DNA from: DASSCW01 sp036555005
Lineage (GTDB): Bacteria > Chloroflexota > Limnocylindria > QHBO01
Direction: 5' to 3'
DNA: 25,067 nt
Assembly: GCA_036555005.1 (NCBI GenBank)
Contig: DATBME010000005.1
Coordinates: 1 to 25,067, forward strand
The notes beneath the pieces are model-generated. The model was not told the origin of the DNA. It worked only from the letters and a program-made list of their open reading frames with translations, and did no database searches. Every line of letters starts with the position of its first letter. Position 1 is the stretch's first letter. Position numbers and translations under genes: made by a program. Positions 1-6,693 of this stretch are shown here, one piece after another.

Positions 1-43
1 ACGTCAGTGCGTATCCCGGCGCCAGTGGGCACAGGCCCTGGCG
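1..43. other. Window edge, no gene seen
   Basis: These 43 bases lie downstream of the acetyltransferase stop codon. I see no convincing coding frame or strong terminator hairpin here. Confidence 0.4.
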
Positions 44-865
44 TCAGCCCGCGACATCCTCGTAGGCCTGGAGGCGGCTCACCAGGGTCAGGCCGATGGA
101 CCGATACACACCGAAGCCCATGGCCGAGCTCTGCAGCACGCCAAACCGGTGGCCGGCGTCGGCTCCCGCCTGCAGGGCTGCCAGGCTGATCGCTCGCCCG
201 TAGCCGCGACGTCGCCCATCCTCCGCCACCGCGACGGCGTACAGCCCGGCCGCTTCCCCGGCGGTGCACAGCGTGCCGCACGCCACCGGCACGCCGTCGT
301 CCAGCCTGCCCACGAAGTGCTGCAGCGGGACCGATGCGCCCCACCCATCGCGAGCACCGATGCGCTCGTATGCTCCGGCGAAGATGCCGCGCATGCCGAG
401 TGGCTCCAGGATAGCCAGCACGTCGGCGAAGTCGGCTGCCGACCGGACCGCGAGGATGGTGAGATCGTCATGGGTCGGAGGCGGCGGCAGGGCGTCCAGC
501 TCGATCGCCATTCCGGGCCAGGCGGGCCATGGCTCCATGCCCCTCGCGCGGAGTCGTCGCCCGATGTCGGACGGGCGGCTGCCGCGCCACGTCCACCACA
601 CCGACCCCTGGCGCCGGCCGCGCAGATCGGCGCGCAGCGAGTCGATGGCCGCGTCCGCCTCGCCATCCGCCAGGTTGATCCGCAGCACGCTGGTCGCACG
701 CGGATCCTCGTTCAGGCCGCTGAACGAATGCCAGGTCAGCCCATCGGCCTCGCGGACTTCGGCGCCGGGGTAGGCGCCGGCAATGAGCTGCCACGTCTCG
801 ACGAAGTTGCGCTCCACCGCCTCGGCGGCCGCGTGCCGGTCGATCGGCGGCGTGCCTTCGATCAC
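44..865 (-). CDS. GNAT family N-acetyltransferase
   Basis: A 273-residue protein that should transfer an acetyl group from acetyl-CoA to an unknown amine in the cytoplasm. The C-terminal half is the GNAT domain: the acetyl-CoA pyrophosphate-binding motif A lies at about residues 209-228, with the key stretch GRRRGYG, and the motif B region (SAMGFGVYRSIGL) follows at about 247-259. The first ~130 residues are a less conserved N-terminal region, as in two-lobed GNAT proteins. The start is GTG at 865-863; no in-frame ATG lies close upstream. A TAGCAT hexamer ends 6 bases before the GTG, so the transcript is probably leaderless. It is divergent from the Pr6Pr-like gene, with only 39 bases between them. 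The substrate cannot be told from sequence. Confidence 0.85.
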   Translation of the reverse strand: MIEGTPPIDRHAAAEAVERNFVETWQLIAGAYPGAEVREADGLTWHSFSGLNEDPRATSVLRINLADGEADAAIDSLRADLRGRRQGSVWWTWRGSRPSDIGRRLRARGMEPWPAWPGMAIELDALPPPPTHDDLTILAVRSAADFADVLAILEPLGMRGIFAGAYERIGARDGWGASVPLQHFVGRLDDGVPVACGTLCTAGEAAGLYAVAVAEDGRRRGYGRAISLAALQAGADAGHRFGVLQSSAMGFGVYRSIGLTLVSRLQAYEDVAG

Positions 866-877
866 CGGGCCATGCTA
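866..877 (-). promoter_or_regulatory. Probable leaderless promoter (-10) of the GNAT gene
   Basis: On the minus strand the hexamer TAGCAT (877-872) fits the TAnnnT -10 pattern and is followed by exactly 6 bases before the GTG start. A transcript would begin at or next to the start codon, and no Shine-Dalgarno sequence is present. The same hexamer occurs upstream of the CBS operon. Confidence 0.45.
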
Positions 878-891
878 CCGATGGCCTGTGC

Positions 892-904
892 TAGCGTCGG
901 GCGG
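892..904 (+). promoter_or_regulatory. Probable leaderless promoter (-10) of the Pr6Pr-like gene
   Basis: TAGCGT at 892-897 is followed by 7 bases and then ATG at 905. This places the expected transcription start at the start codon and mirrors the divergent promoter of the acetyltransferase gene. Confidence 0.4.
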
Positions 905-1525
905 ATGAGCGGGCGAGCGATCCACACGGCGCTCCGGGTAGCGTTCGCGGCAGTAGGGCTTGCCGCGATCGGCTATCAGCTTCTGGACCTGGCGGGCAAG
1001 GGCACGCTGGACGCGGTCAACTTCTTCAGCTACTTCACCATCCAGAGCAACCTGATCGCCATCGCCGCGCTGCTGTGGTCGGCGGCATCGGGCGCCAGCC
1101 CCAGCCCGCGCCTCGATTCGTTCCGTGGGGCGGCGACGACCTACCTGGCCATCACGTTCGTCGTGTTCGCCTTGTTGCTGGCAGAGACCGACGTCGACAC
1201 AGCCGTCTTCTGGGTCGACCGCGTGCTGCATCGGATCCTGCCGCTGGTGCTGGTCATCGATTGGCTGATCGCTCCGCCGGCAAGCAGGATCACGTGACGT
1301 CGCGCCGTGTGGTGGCTGGCCTATCCGCTGGCGTGGCTGGCCTACACCATGGTCCGCGGCGCCGTCACCGACCGCTATCCGTACCCGTTCCTTGACCCGG
1401 CCAACGGCGGCTACGGAACCGTCGGCACCTACTGCGTGGCGATCTTTGTCGGCTCCCTGCTTGCCATCGGCGCGATCATGTGGGCGGGCAACGCGATCGG
1501 CTCACGGTCGCGGGAGGAGGCGTAG
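905..1525 (+). pseudogene. Pr6Pr family membrane protein interrupted by an in-frame TGA
   Basis: Read through a single TGA at 1295-1297, this frame encodes 206 residues with the full character of the Pr6Pr / FAR-17a-like multi-pass membrane family: FTIQSNL early, LHRILPLVLVIDWL in the middle, then YPLAWLAYTMVRG and RYPYPFLD near the end. Codons before and after the TGA are in the same frame, so this is a point nonsense change and not a frameshift. The stop replaces a position where the family normally has Trp (context I-T-stop-R-R-A), one base from TGG. Without readthrough the product stops at residue 130 and loses the conserved RG/YPYPF segment. A GTG at 1307 could restart translation but has no ribosome site. 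ATGs at 872 and 881 are alternative starts. It could be a pseudogene, a readthrough gene or a consensus error. Function of the family is poorly known. Confidence 0.7.
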
Positions 1526-1563
1526 CCCGGTTTCGATACGCAGACCACTGGAGAACCCGAGCC

Positions 1564-1845
1564 ATGTGCTTCTTCCTGACGCTGCTCTTCCTGGGCCCGC
1601 GCGCCGTCCTGCTGCTGTGGTGGATCATCTATCCCGCGGCCTGGAACGCGGTCTTCGACACGTTCCTGCTGCCACTGCTGGGCATCTTGTTCCTGCCATG
1701 GACGACGCTGATGTTCGTCCTCGTCGGGCAGGGCGGCATCGTCGGCTTCGAGTGGGTCTGGATGGGCCTGGCCGTCGCGGCCGATGTCTTCTCGTACGCC
1801 GGCGGAGCCGTCGGCGGACGCGGCCGGGTGGGCGCCTACTACTAG
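1564..1845 (+). CDS. Small membrane protein, function unknown
   Basis: A 93-residue protein starting at ATG 1564, with GGAG at 1550-1553 as ribosome site. It is almost entirely hydrophobic: likely membrane segments at about residues 3-25, 34-55 and 61-81, followed by a Gly-rich tail ending in two tyrosines. Conserved-looking features are the MCFFLTLLFLGPR start and FLPWTTLMFVLV in the middle. I recall similar uncharacterised proteins in actinobacterial and chloroflexal genomes but cannot assign a role. It lies 38 bases after the Pr6Pr-like gene and may be cotranscribed with it; it converges with the oxidoreductase gene 16 bases downstream. Confidence 0.7.
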   Translation: MCFFLTLLFLGPRAVLLLWWIIYPAAWNAVFDTFLLPLLGILFLPWTTLMFVLVGQGGIVGFEWVWMGLAVAADVFSYAGGAVGGRGRVGAYY

Positions 1846-1861
1846 GAGCCGAGCCTGGGAG

Positions 1862-2851
1862 CTAGGCCACCAGCCGGGTGATGATGGGGGCGTACGCGTC
1901 GAGCTGCGCCTCCTCGTCCCCGTTCATCAGGTAGATGTTGAACTGGTCGACCCCTGCGTCGGCCAGGTCACGCAGCTTGTCCAGGTGCTCCTCGGCGTCC
2001 CCCAGGACGCAGAAGCGATCGGTCACCTCGTCGCCGACGAAGGCGGCGTTGCTCGATCCGACCTCGGCGTGATGCAGGTCGTCGTACCCCTCGCGATCGC
2101 TGATGTAGCCGGTCAGTGACTCTGGCAGCTGCTCGCGCGGGTACTTGTTGACCAGGTCCACCACGTGGTTGCTGACGAGGGCCGGGAACCACCGGGTCCG
2201 CTCCCGCCCCTCCTCGCGGGGAGCCAAGTGGGCGGGCGCGGCGGCCTGGATCCTCACGCTGCCCGCCGGGCGTCCGGCGGCTTCCTCCGCCTCGCGCAGC
2301 TGGCCGGCGAACAAGCGGATCAGGTCCGGATCGGCCAGCTGCAGGATCAGGCCATCAGCAACTCGACCGGTCATGGCGATGGCCATCGGTCCATAGCCCG
2401 CAACCCAGACCGGCAGGCTCCAGTTGCCAGTCCATGGCAGCTGCAGCTCGGTGCCCTCGTAGGTGACGGATCGGCCCTCGACCAGGTCGCGAATCACGCC
2501 GATCGCCTCCTCCAGCGTCTTCATGCTGGTCGGCGGCTTGCCGAGCACCCGGCGCGCGCTGTCGCCGCGGCCGATGCCCAGGTCCATGCGCCCCTCGCTC
2601 AGCTCGTTGAGCACCGCCAACGTCGAGGCGGTGACGCTCGGCTCGCGTGTGGCGGGGTTGGTGACGCAGGTCCCCAGCCGCATGCGCTCGGTGGCCTGCG
2701 CCATCAGGGTGAGCAGCACGTACGGCTCCCGCCACAGGACGTGGCTGTCGAAGAGCCAGCCGTAGGTGAAGCCGTTCGCTTCGGCGCGCTTGGCGAGCTG
2801 GACCGTGCGGGCCAGGTCGTTCTCCGGCTTGAGGGTGAACCCGAAGTCCAT
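1862..2851 (-). CDS. LLM class flavin/F420-dependent oxidoreductase
   Basis: A 329-residue TIM-barrel protein of the bacterial luciferase-like family, cytoplasmic. Features seen: an N-terminal strand MDFGFTLKP, the segment GWLFDSHVLWREP (about 31-43), VTNPATREPSVTAST (about 63-77), and GIGRGDSARRVLG (about 92-104), which is typical of F420-using members. The DSHVLW and TNPATR segments match what I remember of the TIGR03842 subfamily, whose genes often sit near hydantoinase/dihydropyrimidinase and nitrilase genes. Here it lies downstream of a nitrilase-type amidohydrolase on the same strand, separated by 224 bases. The substrate is unknown; a role in pyrimidine or hydantoin breakdown is inferred from context. 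The start is ATG at 2851 with only a weak G-rich ribosome site. Confidence 0.85.
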   Translation of the reverse strand: MDFGFTLKPENDLARTVQLAKRAEANGFTYGWLFDSHVLWREPYVLLTLMAQATERMRLGTCVTNPATREPSVTASTLAVLNELSEGRMDLGIGRGDSARRVLGKPPTSMKTLEEAIGVIRDLVEGRSVTYEGTELQLPWTGNWSLPVWVAGYGPMAIAMTGRVADGLILQLADPDLIRLFAGQLREAEEAAGRPAGSVRIQAAAPAHLAPREEGRERTRWFPALVSNHVVDLVNKYPREQLPESLTGYISDREGYDDLHHAEVGSSNAAFVGDEVTDRFCVLGDAEEHLDKLRDLADAGVDQFNIYLMNGDEEAQLDAYAPIITRLVA

Positions 2852-3075
2852 CAGCTAGCCCCCGCGCGAAACACACGATTCGAGTACATCAGCGCGGATG
2901 GACGTCCCGATGCGTCACCGTACTCAGACCGTGAGTGCGACAGCGCGTGAACGGCCCCGGAGAGGCGCTGGCGGCGCTCATCGGCGCCAACGTACGCAAG
3001 CTGTGTGTAAGCGGGACTCACGAAACCCACGGAGCCCACGGTACCCAGCGTACCCACGGTCCCAGAGCCCAACCG
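2852..3075. other. Intergenic region between nitrilase and LLM oxidoreductase
   Basis: These 224 bases separate two minus-strand genes. They hold a four-unit 9-bp tandem repeat (3026-3061) next to the nitrilase stop. An open minus-strand frame across the region is made largely of Gly-Thr/Val repeats from that tandem array and lacks a ribosome site, so I do not call it a gene. No terminator is obvious. Confidence 0.5.
3026..3061. repeat. 9-bp tandem repeat, four units
   Basis: Four consecutive 9-base units based on CCCACGGTA run from 3026 to 3061 (starts at 3026, 3035, 3044 and 3053), each differing from the consensus at two positions at most. The array begins 15 bases beyond the nitrilase stop codon. 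Confidence 0.75.
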
Positions 3076-3924
3076 CTACGGACGGACCAGGTCCTGGTAC
3101 GCGTCCGGCCGGCGGTCGCGGTAGAACTGCCAGAGCTGACGAACCTCGGTGATCTTGTCCATGTCCAGGTCGCGGACGATGAGCTCCTCCTCGTGGGCAT
3201 CCCCCACGTCGCCCACGAACTGGCCCCGCGGATCGACGAAGTACGACTGCCCGTAGAAGTCGTCGTCACCCAGCGGCTCGATCCCGACCCGGTTGATGGT
3301 GCCCACGTAGTAGCCATTGGCCAGCGCATGCGACACCTGCTCCACGCGCCACAGGTACTCGGACAGGCCGCGCGACGTGGCCGACGGGATGAAGACCAGC
3401 TCGGCGCCGTTCAGGCCCAGCGCCCGCGCTCCCTCCGGGAAGTGGCGGTCGTAGCAGATGTAGACGCCCACCTTGCCGACAGCGGTGTCGAAGACCGGGT
3501 AGCCCAGGTTGCCGGGGCGGAAGTAGAACTTCTCCCAGAAGCCCTTGACGTGCGGGATGTGCGTCTTGCGGTACTTGCCCAGGTACGTGCCGTCGGCGTC
3601 GATCACCGCAGCGGTGTTGTAGTAGATGCCGTTGGTGTGCTCGTCCTCCTCGTACATCGGGACGATCAGCACCATGCCGGTCTCGCGCGCCAGCTCCTGC
3701 ATGCGCTTGGTGGTCGGCCCGTCCGGGATGTGCTCGGTGTAACTGAAGTACTCGGGGTCCTGCACCTGGCAGAAGTAGGGGCCGTAGAACAGCTCCTGGA
3801 AGCACATCACCTTGGCGCCCTGCTCGGCGGCCTCGCGCGCGTACTTCTCGTGCTTCTCGATCATGGTGTCCTTGTCGCCCGTCCATTCAGCCTGGAGCAG
3901 GGCGGCACGGATGGTTCGCGCCAT
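3076..3924 (-). CDS. Nitrilase-superfamily carbon-nitrogen hydrolase (beta-ureidopropionase / N-carbamoyl amidase-like)
   Basis: A 282-residue cytoplasmic amidohydrolase. The nitrilase catalytic triad is visible: Glu44 in FQELFYGPYF, Lys120 in YRKTHIP, and Cys157 in YICYDRHFPEGAR. Family members with this CYDRHFPE motif hydrolyse N-carbamoyl compounds or related amides, releasing ammonia and CO2 in the carbamoyl case; beta-ureidopropionase activity would form beta-alanine. The context (LLM oxidoreductase downstream, aminotransferase and NCS1 transporter further along) favours an N-carbamoyl-beta-amino-acid substrate, but this is inference. ATG at 3924 is preceded by a strong GGAGGAGG ribosome site. 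A minus-strand TAGAGT at 3986-3981 may be its -10 element. Full length, all key residues present. Confidence 0.88.
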   Translation of the reverse strand: MARTIRAALLQAEWTGDKDTMIEKHEKYAREAAEQGAKVMCFQELFYGPYFCQVQDPEYFSYTEHIPDGPTTKRMQELARETGMVLIVPMYEEDEHTNGIYYNTAAVIDADGTYLGKYRKTHIPHVKGFWEKFYFRPGNLGYPVFDTAVGKVGVYICYDRHFPEGARALGLNGAELVFIPSATSRGLSEYLWRVEQVSHALANGYYVGTINRVGIEPLGDDDFYGQSYFVDPRGQFVGDVGDAHEEELIVRDLDMDKITEVRQLWQFYRDRRPDAYQDLVRP

Positions 3925-3980
3925 TGAAGATCAGCCTCCTCCGGATCGGATGCTCGGCGTGTCTGTGATCAGGGCCGATA

Positions 3981-3986
3981 CTCTAC
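3981..3986 (-). promoter_or_regulatory. Possible -10 element of the nitrilase gene
   Basis: Minus-strand TAGAGT fits TAnnnT and would place a start about 50 bases before the nitrilase ATG, leaving room for the GGAGGAGG ribosome site. No clear -35 box is seen, so this is tentative. Confidence 0.25.
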
Positions 3987-4074
3987 ACCTCGCCACTCCC
4001 CGCTCCGGACCGATGAGCCAGCGCCGGAGGCGCGGTCTTCCCGGCGTTCACAACTGCACCGATGAGGTAACGAC

Positions 4075-4458
4075 TTGACCTGGCCGAAGGGCATTCACGC
4101 CATCACCCTGTTCGTCGAGGACCTGGCCGCCGCGCGCGAGTTCTACCAGCGCGCCTTCGGGCTGCCGATCCACTTCGAGGATGACGTCTCGGCCGTCTAC
4201 AGCTTCGGCAACGTGCTGATCAACCTGCTGGCGGCGAGCGAGGCGTCCGAGCTGATCGCGCCGGCGGCCGTGGCCGGTCGGGAGGCCGGTTCCCGGATGC
4301 AGTTCACCCTCGAGGTGGACGACGTCGACGCGGTGTGCGCCGACCTGCAGTCGCGCGGCGTGGAGCTCCTGAACGGGCCGATGGACCGGCCATGGGGCAT
4401 CCGCACGGCCGCCTTCGCCGACCCGGCCGGCCACATCTGGGAGATCGCCGGGCACTAG
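4075..4458 (+). CDS. VOC family (glyoxalase/dioxygenase-fold) protein
   Basis: A 127-residue single-domain protein of the vicinal oxygen chelate superfamily. It shows the usual beta-alpha-beta-beta-beta pattern twice: HAITLFVEDLAAAREFYQRA at 8-27 begins the first module, and FTLEVDDVDAVCADL begins the second, ending in FADPAGHIWEIAGH. Candidate metal or substrate residues are His8 and the late Glu in IWEIAG. Such proteins act as lyases, dioxygenases or resistance proteins; the specific role is not readable here. The start is TTG at 4075, supported by GAGGT at 4064-4068 with a 6-base spacer. Its stop codon overlaps the convergent MBL hydrolase stop. Confidence 0.82.
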   Translation: MTWPKGIHAITLFVEDLAAAREFYQRAFGLPIHFEDDVSAVYSFGNVLINLLAASEASELIAPAAVAGREAGSRMQFTLEVDDVDAVCADLQSRGVELLNGPMDRPWGIRTAAFADPAGHIWEIAGH

Positions 4459-5291
4459 CGCGCCTGGACGGTCAGCTCCAGGCCCTCGGTGCCGGCGATC
4501 ACGTCCAGGCCGTCGCGGCCCTGCAGCTGCGCCACCAGCGCGTCGAGCTCCTGGTCGTCGTGGCTGGGATCGTGGTGGAAGGTGACGAGCCGGCCGACCT
4601 CCGCCTGGGCGGCGAAGGCCCAGGCCTGCTCGGTCGAGCTGTGTCCCCAGCCGACCCGGGCCGGGTACTCCGCGGTCGTGTACTGCGAGTCGTGGAGCAG
4701 GACGTCGACGCCGGCCGCCAGGTCGTGGCCCGATGTCCAGGCCGGAGCCAGCGGAAAGGCCGGCGCCCCCAGCGCCGGCTCGTGATCGGGCAGGTAGGCC
4801 ATCGATCCTGAGGCATCTTCGATCCGATATCCGACGGTCGGTCCGGGATGGATCACCGGCACCCCACGCACCACGGCGTCGCCGACCGTGAATGGCTCAT
4901 GGGGCACGTCATGCAGCAGGACGTGCGAGCCCAGGTCACGCAGCCGAACCGGGAACAGCGGCGGCGACAGGTAGCGCGACAGCCGCTCGCCCAGGTCCGC
5001 CGTGGCCGATGCCGGACCCCAGATGTGGAGCTCGACGTCCGGCCGGAAGCAGGGCTCGAAGAAGCCAAGCCCCTGGATGTGATCGAGGTGCAGGTGGCTC
5101 AGCAGGAGGTCGATCCGGCCGCTGTAGTCGCGCAGCTGCGCGCCCAGTGGCCGGATGCCGGTACCGGCATCGAGCACGATCAGGGCGCCATCGGTGCGCA
5201 CCTCGACGCAGGCCGTGTTCCCGCCGTAGCGCACGGTGTCCGGCCCCGGGCTGGCCACCGATCCGCGGGTGCCCCACAGCCGGACGCGCAC
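4455..5291 (-). CDS. MBL-fold metallo-hydrolase (RNase Z / class II phosphodiesterase-like)
   Basis: A 278-residue metallo-beta-lactamase-fold hydrolase. The N-terminus LWGTRGS and GGNTACVEV resembles the RNase Z / cyclic-nucleotide phosphodiesterase-like branch; DAGTG lies at 41-45 and the zinc-binding HLHLDH at 66-71. Further metal-ligand regions are AYLPDHE, LLHDSQYT, GWGHSS and FHHDPSHDD. The substrate is unknown; phosphodiester-type substrates are usual for this branch. The start is GTG at 5291, two bases after the stop of the PAS gene, so the two are almost certainly translationally coupled. Longer in-frame starts upstream would overlap the PAS gene and lack similarity. Its 3' end converges with and overlaps the VOC gene. 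Confidence 0.85.
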   Translation of the reverse strand: MRVRLWGTRGSVASPGPDTVRYGGNTACVEVRTDGALIVLDAGTGIRPLGAQLRDYSGRIDLLLSHLHLDHIQGLGFFEPCFRPDVELHIWGPASATADLGERLSRYLSPPLFPVRLRDLGSHVLLHDVPHEPFTVGDAVVRGVPVIHPGPTVGYRIEDASGSMAYLPDHEPALGAPAFPLAPAWTSGHDLAAGVDVLLHDSQYTTAEYPARVGWGHSSTEQAWAFAAQAEVGRLVTFHHDPSHDDQELDALVAQLQGRDGLDVIAGTEGLELTVQAR

Positions 5292-5293
5292 CC

Positions 5294-5692
5294 CTACTCG
5301 GCCCCTGCCGCCGACTCCCAGAACAGCGCAGCGGCGCCCAGCAGCTGCTCGCCGTGGCCCTCCAGCGGAAACGCGCTCACCTCGAGCGTCCGCACCGCGC
5401 CATCCATCCCGGTGATGTCGATGCGGTCGTGGACCGGTCGACGGCCGCGCAGGACGCGGACCAGCGGGAGCTCGTCGACCCCGACCAGGCGGCCGGACTC
5501 GTCGCGCACCGCATAGGCGCTGGTCCAATCGTCGAACGGCATCTCGCCGGTCTCATCGAAGCGGTGCCCCAGCAGCGGCTCGGCCGCCTCGTTGTAGAAG
5601 ACCAGCGTGCCCTGCCCATCCACCAGGAAGATCGGGATCGACAGGGTGCTGGCCAGGTGCCGGACCAGGATGAGCTCGATCGGCTGCGCCAC
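5294..5692 (-). CDS. Stand-alone PAS domain protein
   Basis: A 132-residue protein that consists of a single PAS domain and no output domain. Seen: SIPIFLVDGQGTLVFYNEAA (the typical PAS entry), LLGHRFDETGEM, then a core containing TGMDGAVRTLEVSAFPL near the end. PAS domains sense small ligands, redox or partners. The start is taken as GTG at 5692 because the similarity begins there; a G-rich ribosome site lies upstream and a TAGCCT hexamer at 5726-5721 may be the -10 element. It is followed after 2 bases by the MBL hydrolase, which suggests that the PAS protein regulates or senses for that enzyme (inference). Confidence 0.75.
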   Translation of the reverse strand: MAQPIELILVRHLASTLSIPIFLVDGQGTLVFYNEAAEPLLGHRFDETGEMPFDDWTSAYAVRDESGRLVGVDELPLVRVLRGRRPVHDRIDITGMDGAVRTLEVSAFPLEGHGEQLLGAAALFWESAAGAE

Positions 5693-5776
5693 GGGACGTC
5701 CTCGCCACCTTCTCGCGCTGAGGCTAGTCCGCCGCGCCCCAGCCGACCAGCCCCCGGCAAGTGCAGAATCGACGAG

Positions 5777-6394
5777 ATGCCGTGGAAGGGCCACGCCAAG
5801 ATCGCGTTCATCGGCTCGCATTCGGTGCGCAAGTCGAACGCCGTGCACGCCTTTGCCAGCACCATCGGGCGGGCAGGACGCAGCGTGGAGGTCGGTCGCG
5901 AGGTCGTCCGCTTCAACCCGCTGGGCATCAACGAGGGCGCCACCCCCGAGTCGCAGCTGTGGGTATTGATGGCGCAGATCCAGCAGGAGCTGGAGCTCCG
6001 CACCCGGGCCGAGGTGCTGGTCACCGATCGGTCCGTGGTCGACAACTTCGCCTACTACCTGCGCGTGACCGATGGTGCCGATCCGTTCGGGGTGGAGCCG
6101 CTCATCCGGCGCTGGTCCCAGACCTACGACCTGTTCGTGCGGCTGCTGCCCGACGTGGCGCTGCTGCCGGACGGCGTGCGCTCCACCAACGACGCCTTCC
6201 GCGACGCGATCGAGGCGATCCTGGACCGCATCCTGCCGACCTACGTCGCCGCCGAGCGGCTGATCAGCATCCCGGCGTCATCGGTGACCGAGTCGTTCGA
6301 CTGGTGGTCCATCGCCGAGCGCCTGGCCACCGTGCGCGGCGAGCCACTGCGCGCCGCGCCCGTGACAGAGGCGCCGGGCAACGCTGGCGGATGA
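5777..6394 (+). CDS. P-loop kinase-like / AAA_28-type ATP-binding protein with altered Walker A
   Basis: A 205-residue P-loop protein. The Walker A-like loop at 13-20 reads GSHSVRKS, where the usual glycine before Lys (GxxxxGK[S/T]) is Arg18. The rest resembles AAA_28 or deoxynucleoside-kinase-like proteins: TDRSVVDNFAYY (83-94) gives the DR(S) motif of such kinases. Lys19 and Ser20 are retained, so nucleotide binding is possible but may be modified. Start ATG 5777 is chosen because the beta strand KIAFIGS begins shortly after. It is divergent from the PAS gene, 84 bases away. The phosphate acceptor, if any, is unknown. Confidence 0.7.
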   Translation: MPWKGHAKIAFIGSHSVRKSNAVHAFASTIGRAGRSVEVGREVVRFNPLGINEGATPESQLWVLMAQIQQELELRTRAEVLVTDRSVVDNFAYYLRVTDGADPFGVEPLIRRWSQTYDLFVRLLPDVALLPDGVRSTNDAFRDAIEAILDRILPTYVAAERLISIPASSVTESFDWWSIAERLATVRGEPLRAAPVTEAPGNAGG

Positions 6395-6413
6395 CTGCGA
6401 GTCCTGCGCGCTC

Positions 6414-6612
6414 CTTCTCAGGCGTGACGCAGGAGCACATTGGCAGGAAGAATCGGCCCAATGCGGGTGTCGCGCTGGCCCACTGAGCGTGAGGGCTCGC
6501 TCCGGCAGCGGAATGGGGAAGCCACCAGCTTGCTTATGTGCGTGCCATTCACGCTTGAGAACGAGCCGGTGGGGAGCGGCGGGTAACGCGCACGGGAATC
6601 ACGCCTGAGAAG
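6414..6612. repeat. Inverted-repeat-bounded 199-bp segment (MITE-like or regulatory)
   Basis: CTTCTCAGGCGTGA at 6414-6427 is the exact reverse complement of 6599-6612. A third copy, TCACGCTTGAGAA at 6549-6561, differs by one base from the right arm and lies exactly 50 bases before it in the same orientation. No transposase and no clear target-site duplication are seen. It may be a small non-autonomous element or a set of binding sites. Confidence 0.5.
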
Positions 6613-6677
6613 CCGCCGCCGCCGCGCGAAGAAATCGAAGAAACAGCCGTGATCTGGTCCGAGCCGGACCGCATCGG

Positions 6678-6683
6678 TACACT
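6678..6683 (+). promoter_or_regulatory. Possible -10 element of the RCK channel gene
   Basis: TACACT fits TAnnnT and lies 10 bases before ATG 6694, implying a very short or absent 5' leader. There is no good Shine-Dalgarno sequence. The same hexamer occurs upstream of pntAA on the minus strand. Confidence 0.35.
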
Positions 6684-6693
6684 CGCCCCACCG

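Larger units (their letters stand above)
6395..6693. other. 299-base intergenic region with repeat element
   Basis: No supported gene lies here. The region contains a 14-bp inverted repeat pair (6414-6427 and 6599-6612), a third near-identical copy at 6549-6561, and a short CCG-rich run at about 6613-6625. A likely -10 hexamer for the channel gene is at 6678-6683. The A/T content of the middle part looks somewhat higher than in the flanking genes. Confidence 0.55.

Noticed and set aside
1295..1297. Selenocysteine or reassigned UGA in the Pr6Pr-like gene.
   Set aside because: TGA ends many intact genes in the window, so the code is standard. I see no convincing SECIS-like hairpin right after the codon, and the family position is Trp, not Cys.
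2851..3072. Minus-strand 73-codon frame between the nitrilase and LLM genes.
   Set aside because: Its start is a Gly-Thr/Val run made by the 9-bp repeat, there is no ribosome site, and the rest has no recognisable feature.
6560..6611. Stretch resembling the V1-V2 region of 16S rRNA (AGCGGC...GGGT...AACGCG...GGGAATC...GCCTGAG).
   Set aside because: The near-invariant GGTGAGTAA of 16S rRNA is missing through short gaps, and no other rRNA region follows. Most likely chance similarity, or at best a decayed scrap; a BLASTN search against rRNA would decide.
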